From Candidatus Zixiibacteriota bacterium (GTDB lineage Bacteria > Zixibacteria > MSB-5A5 > GN15 > FEB-12), in NCBI GenBank assembly GCA_022564135.1, contig JADFLZ010000108.1, forward strand, positions 1 through 7,178: 7,178 nt of DNA, given 5' to 3'. Shown here piece by piece: positions 5,501-7,178 of this stretch (within the stretch, counting starts at the first letter, position 1; every line of letters starts with the position of its first letter). Both the position numbers and the translations under genes were made by a program. The notes under the pieces are model-generated. The model was not told the origin of the DNA, made no database searches, and saw only the letters and a list, made by a program, of their open reading frames with translations.

Positions 5501-5596
5501 ACATCAAAGAGAACCGAAACTGAACGACTGGCCGGCCTTTTTAAGCTTGAATGTCTTTGGCCAACTCGAACTATCAGCTTGTAAGAAACTGGATTT

Positions 5597-5637
5597 ATAA
5601 GTAACTTATTAGCTTATAGGGAACGCCAATAAGCTAA
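5597..5637. repeat. Nested inverted repeats
   Basis: A 13-base palindrome ATAAGT-A-ACTTAT (5597-5609) abuts a hairpin with perfect nine-base arms, TTAGCTTAT (5609-5617) and ATAAGCTAA (5629-5637), around an 11-base loop. No T-tract follows on the plus strand. It could be a bidirectional terminator remnant, an operator, or an mRNA 3'-end stabiliser for the decarboxylase transcript. Confidence 0.55.
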
Positions 5638-5700
5638 AGACCGACATCTTGATCAGTCTAAAATAAACAGCCAGTAACCTGTAAATTGGTCTGTCCACTA

Positions 5701-5708
5701 TGTGAAAC
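5701..5708 (+). promoter_or_regulatory. ECF -35-like octamer upstream of the sigma gene
   Basis: TGTGAAAC ends 64 bases before the sigma start codon. The identical octamer stands on the minus strand at 3252-3259, ending 64 bases before the repeat-protein start. ECF sigma genes often autoregulate, but the expected -10 (CGTA or similar) is absent here, so this is a half-site only. Confidence 0.25.
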
Positions 5709-5771
5709 GAATATGGATATCTTGATTTTTTTATTGGATGCAACCAACCTAGTCTCAGCTAAAGTGTACTT

Positions 5772-6320
5772 GTGGTAGATATAGCAGATAGCAAACTTGT
5801 AGATCGTTGTTTAAACGGTGAAAAAGAGGCTTTTGGAACGTTGGTAGAAAAATACCAGAAGCCGATATTTAACGCGGCTCTTAGAGTTGTAGCGGATTGG
5901 GATTTGGCCATGGATGTAACACAGAACGTATTTATTAAAGCTTACGAGAAACTCAACACCTATGATAGTCAGTTTAAGTTTTTTAGCTGGATCTACCGCA
6001 TGGCCATAAACGAGGCAATTAACTCGCTTAGACAGCAGAGAGGCAAAATAAATCTCGAGGATTGTGAAATTGAAGCCAAAGGAACTCCGGAGGAAACGTT
6101 TCATAAAAAGCAGATGGAAAAAATCGTAGAAAATGCAGTAGGTAACCTTTCATTGGATTACCGCCTGGTTACAGTTTTGTACTATTTTGCGAACCTGCCC
6201 TATGAAGAGATTAGTTATGTATTGGATATTCCGGAAAGCAGAGTCAAATCCAGACTCTATTCCGCCCGGCAGATGCTTTGCCAGGAGGTTTCCTTAAAGG
6301 AGTTAACTGGTAATGATTGA
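5772..6320 (+). CDS. ECF-subfamily RNA polymerase sigma factor
   Basis: The 182-residue protein has only the two core domains of ECF sigma factors. Sigma region 2 covers about 9-90, with LVDRCLNGEKEAFG..V.KY, the core-binding DVTQNVFIKAY (48-58) and the -10-recognising FFSWIYRMAINEAINSLRQ. Region 4 covers about 117-170, with helix-turn-helix LPYEEISYVLDIPESRVKSRL contacting the -35. It should direct RNA polymerase to a small stress or envelope regulon when released by its anti-sigma partner. Translation most likely starts at GTG 5772, because an in-frame TAA at 5760-5762 excludes an earlier start and the N-terminus fits the family. No clear Shine-Dalgarno precedes it, so synthesis may be weak. 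Its end overlaps the next gene by eight bases, implying translational coupling. The call is firm; the regulon is unknown. Confidence 0.93.
   Translation: MVDIADSKLVDRCLNGEKEAFGTLVEKYQKPIFNAALRVVADWDLAMDVTQNVFIKAYEKLNTYDSQFKFFSWIYRMAINEAINSLRQQRGKINLEDCEIEAKGTPEETFHKKQMEKIVENAVGNLSLDYRLVTVLYYFANLPYEEISYVLDIPESRVKSRLYSARQMLCQEVSLKELTGND
6296..6302 (+). promoter_or_regulatory. Ribosome binding site of the anti-sigma gene
   Basis: AAAGGAG lies inside the end of the sigma gene, ten bases before ATG 6313. It supports this start and the overlap arrangement. Confidence 0.7.
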
Positions 6321-7086
6321 TAATAGAATTGTTGAACTAATAAATTGTGACCTCGACGGCAGTATTTCCAGAAACGAGAAGGATGAACTTGTCAGCGCTC
6401 TAAAAGTAAACAGCGAAGCCAAAGAGTTGTATTTGAAAATGACAAGTCTGACAGAAGGGCTAAAGGCGGTAAAAGCAATAGAACCTCCGGCAGGGCTAAA
6501 GGAAAATATCATGCGAATGCTGCCGGATATCCGGACTGAAGCAGTTAAGAAGCCTGGTATAATAGTATCAATTACCGGCTACTTTGAGAAAGTGCCAAAA
6601 TTCCAACTGGCCGGTTCGTTTTCGTTCGGGTTTGCAGCTGCTTTGGTACTTATGATGATAGTGATTAGTCCGGAGAGAGGTAATTTGGTTTCGCCCAACG
6701 CTACCATGGGGGCGATCGCTATGAGTGAAACAGATGGGGAGTTTATCGAGATTGCAATCAAACAGGTTCAGATTAATGATAATTTGATTTCAATCTCTTC
6801 CCGCCGGTCCGGCTCTAAGATTAAATTAGTGATAAGCTTACCAGAAGTTCCCTCAGCTGAAATTATAATCAAAATGGGCAGTGAGTCATTAGGCTTTATT
6901 TCATTTGAGCGGCTATCGGGCGCAGCGGCCACATTTGAGAGCGTAGATAGCTATGTTGAAATTAAGACACTTTTCTCAGGAGAGTGGGAAGTTATGTTTG
7001 AAGAGCAGTCCGCTAATAATAAAGAAATGATAGTATATATTGAAAATAACGGTTCATCAATTTCAGAAAATATTGCCATTAAATAG
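6313..7086 (+). CDS. Membrane-anchored probable anti-sigma factor
   Basis: The 257-residue product fits an anti-sigma factor by position and architecture. It has a cytoplasmic helical N-domain (about 1-75: ELINCDLDGSISRNEKDELVSAL, then PPAGLKENIMRML) and a basic stretch. One transmembrane helix follows (about 99-119, FSFGFAAALVLMMIVI), then an extracytoplasmic beta-rich domain (about 140-257). The N-domain resembles the sigma-binding helices of anti-sigma factors with the 'D.E.. L....A' pattern but lacks the His-x3-Cys-x2-Cys zinc motif; its only Cys is C12. The outer domain, of alternating beta-strand-like segments, is not one I recognise. It overlaps the sigma gene by eight bases (ATG within the sigma stop region), so the two are co-translated. 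It probably holds the sigma factor at the membrane until a signal triggers proteolysis or release. Gene identity rests on context more than on sequence. Confidence 0.75.
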   Translation: MIDNRIVELINCDLDGSISRNEKDELVSALKVNSEAKELYLKMTSLTEGLKAVKAIEPPAGLKENIMRMLPDIRTEAVKKPGIIVSITGYFEKVPKFQLAGSFSFGFAAALVLMMIVISPERGNLVSPNATMGAIAMSETDGEFIEIAIKQVQINDNLISISSRRSGSKIKLVISLPEVPSAEIIIKMGSESLGFISFERLSGAAATFESVDSYVEIKTLFSGEWEVMFEEQSANNKEMIVYIENNGSSISENIAIK

Positions 7087-7113
7087 CTTCGATAGGCTCT
7101 AAGAAATGAAACT

Positions 7114-7141
7114 TTGACAAACTATAACTAAAGAATATTGT
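7114..7141 (+). promoter_or_regulatory. Promoter-like sequence after the anti-sigma gene
   Basis: A perfect TTGACA (7114-7119) is followed after 16 bases by TATTGT (7136-7141, four of six -10 bases). It would drive a gene beginning at or beyond the window edge. Confidence 0.35.
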
Positions 7142-7159
7142 ATTTCTATCAAAGAGACA

Positions 7160-7178
7160 ATGCTAAGTAAACAAATAG
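7160..7178 (+). CDS. Possible start of a further gene (six codons visible)
   Basis: ATG 7160 opens MLSKQI and stays open to the end of the window, with AAGAGA (7152-7157) a few bases upstream as a weak ribosome site and a promoter-like sequence before it. Too little is present to identify or confirm it. Confidence 0.2.

Larger units (their letters stand above)
5501..5771. other. Intergenic region with inverted repeats before the sigma gene
   Basis: No gene was seen. GGCCGGCC followed by TTTTT (5530-5542) looks terminator-like but cannot form a real loop. Two inverted repeats lie at 5597-5637 and are listed separately. TGTGAAAC (5701-5708) is an ECF-type -35 candidate, but no CGTA-like -10 follows at 16-17 bases. 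Confidence 0.5.

Noticed and set aside
5530..5542. GGCCGGCC followed by five T residues as a terminator for the decarboxylase gene
   Set aside because: The palindrome leaves no loop and its usable stem is about two pairs; the alternative TGGCC/GGCCA pairing has a 25-base loop and no T-tract.

Overview
This is a bacterial chromosomal segment with compact genes, Shine-Dalgarno sites and sigma-70-like promoters. Base composition is moderate to AT-leaning, except for the gene fragment at the left edge, whose codons mostly end in G or C. The mix of a DUF192 protein, an Rrf2-type iron-sulfur regulator, a group II PLP decarboxylase and an ECF sigma/anti-sigma pair does not fix the taxon. An uncultured lineage, perhaps of the FCB group, is only a guess. 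No tRNA, rRNA, CRISPR array, transposase or phage gene was seen.

Layout. Bases 1-222 hold the C-terminal part of a DUF192 protein. Bases 223-604 are an AT-rich gap with short repeats and, at 487-540, a strong intrinsic terminator. That terminator overlaps a possible alternative (antiterminator-like) pairing, just ahead of a NYN-domain nuclease-like gene (605-1288, +). Convergent to it is a long gene on the minus strand (1455-3188). It encodes an exported protein made almost entirely of four copies of a roughly 138-residue unit that I cannot assign to a named family. A divergent intergenic region of about 390 bases separates it from an Rrf2-family regulator (start reassigned to ATG 3580) and a group II pyridoxal-phosphate decarboxylase (4082-5500), probably one operon. 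After a 271-base gap with inverted repeats come an ECF sigma factor (5772-6320) and its overlapping membrane-anchored partner, a probable anti-sigma factor (6313-7086). The last 90 bases carry a promoter-like sequence and perhaps the first codons of another gene.

How the parts may connect. The Rrf2 gene has a near-consensus promoter (TTGACA, 17 bases, CATAAT) with a perfect palindrome over the expected transcription start. This suggests autoregulation of an Rrf2-decarboxylase operon. The repeat protein has, on its own strand, TGAAAC-N17-CGTA ending about 35 bases before the expected 5' UTR reaches its start codon, an arrangement typical of ECF sigma promoters. The octamer TGTGAAAC recurs upstream of the ECF sigma gene at the same 64-base distance from the start codon. 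The exported repeat protein may therefore be part of the envelope-response regulon of the sigma/anti-sigma pair encoded about 2.6 kb away. This is the most testable new idea in the window.
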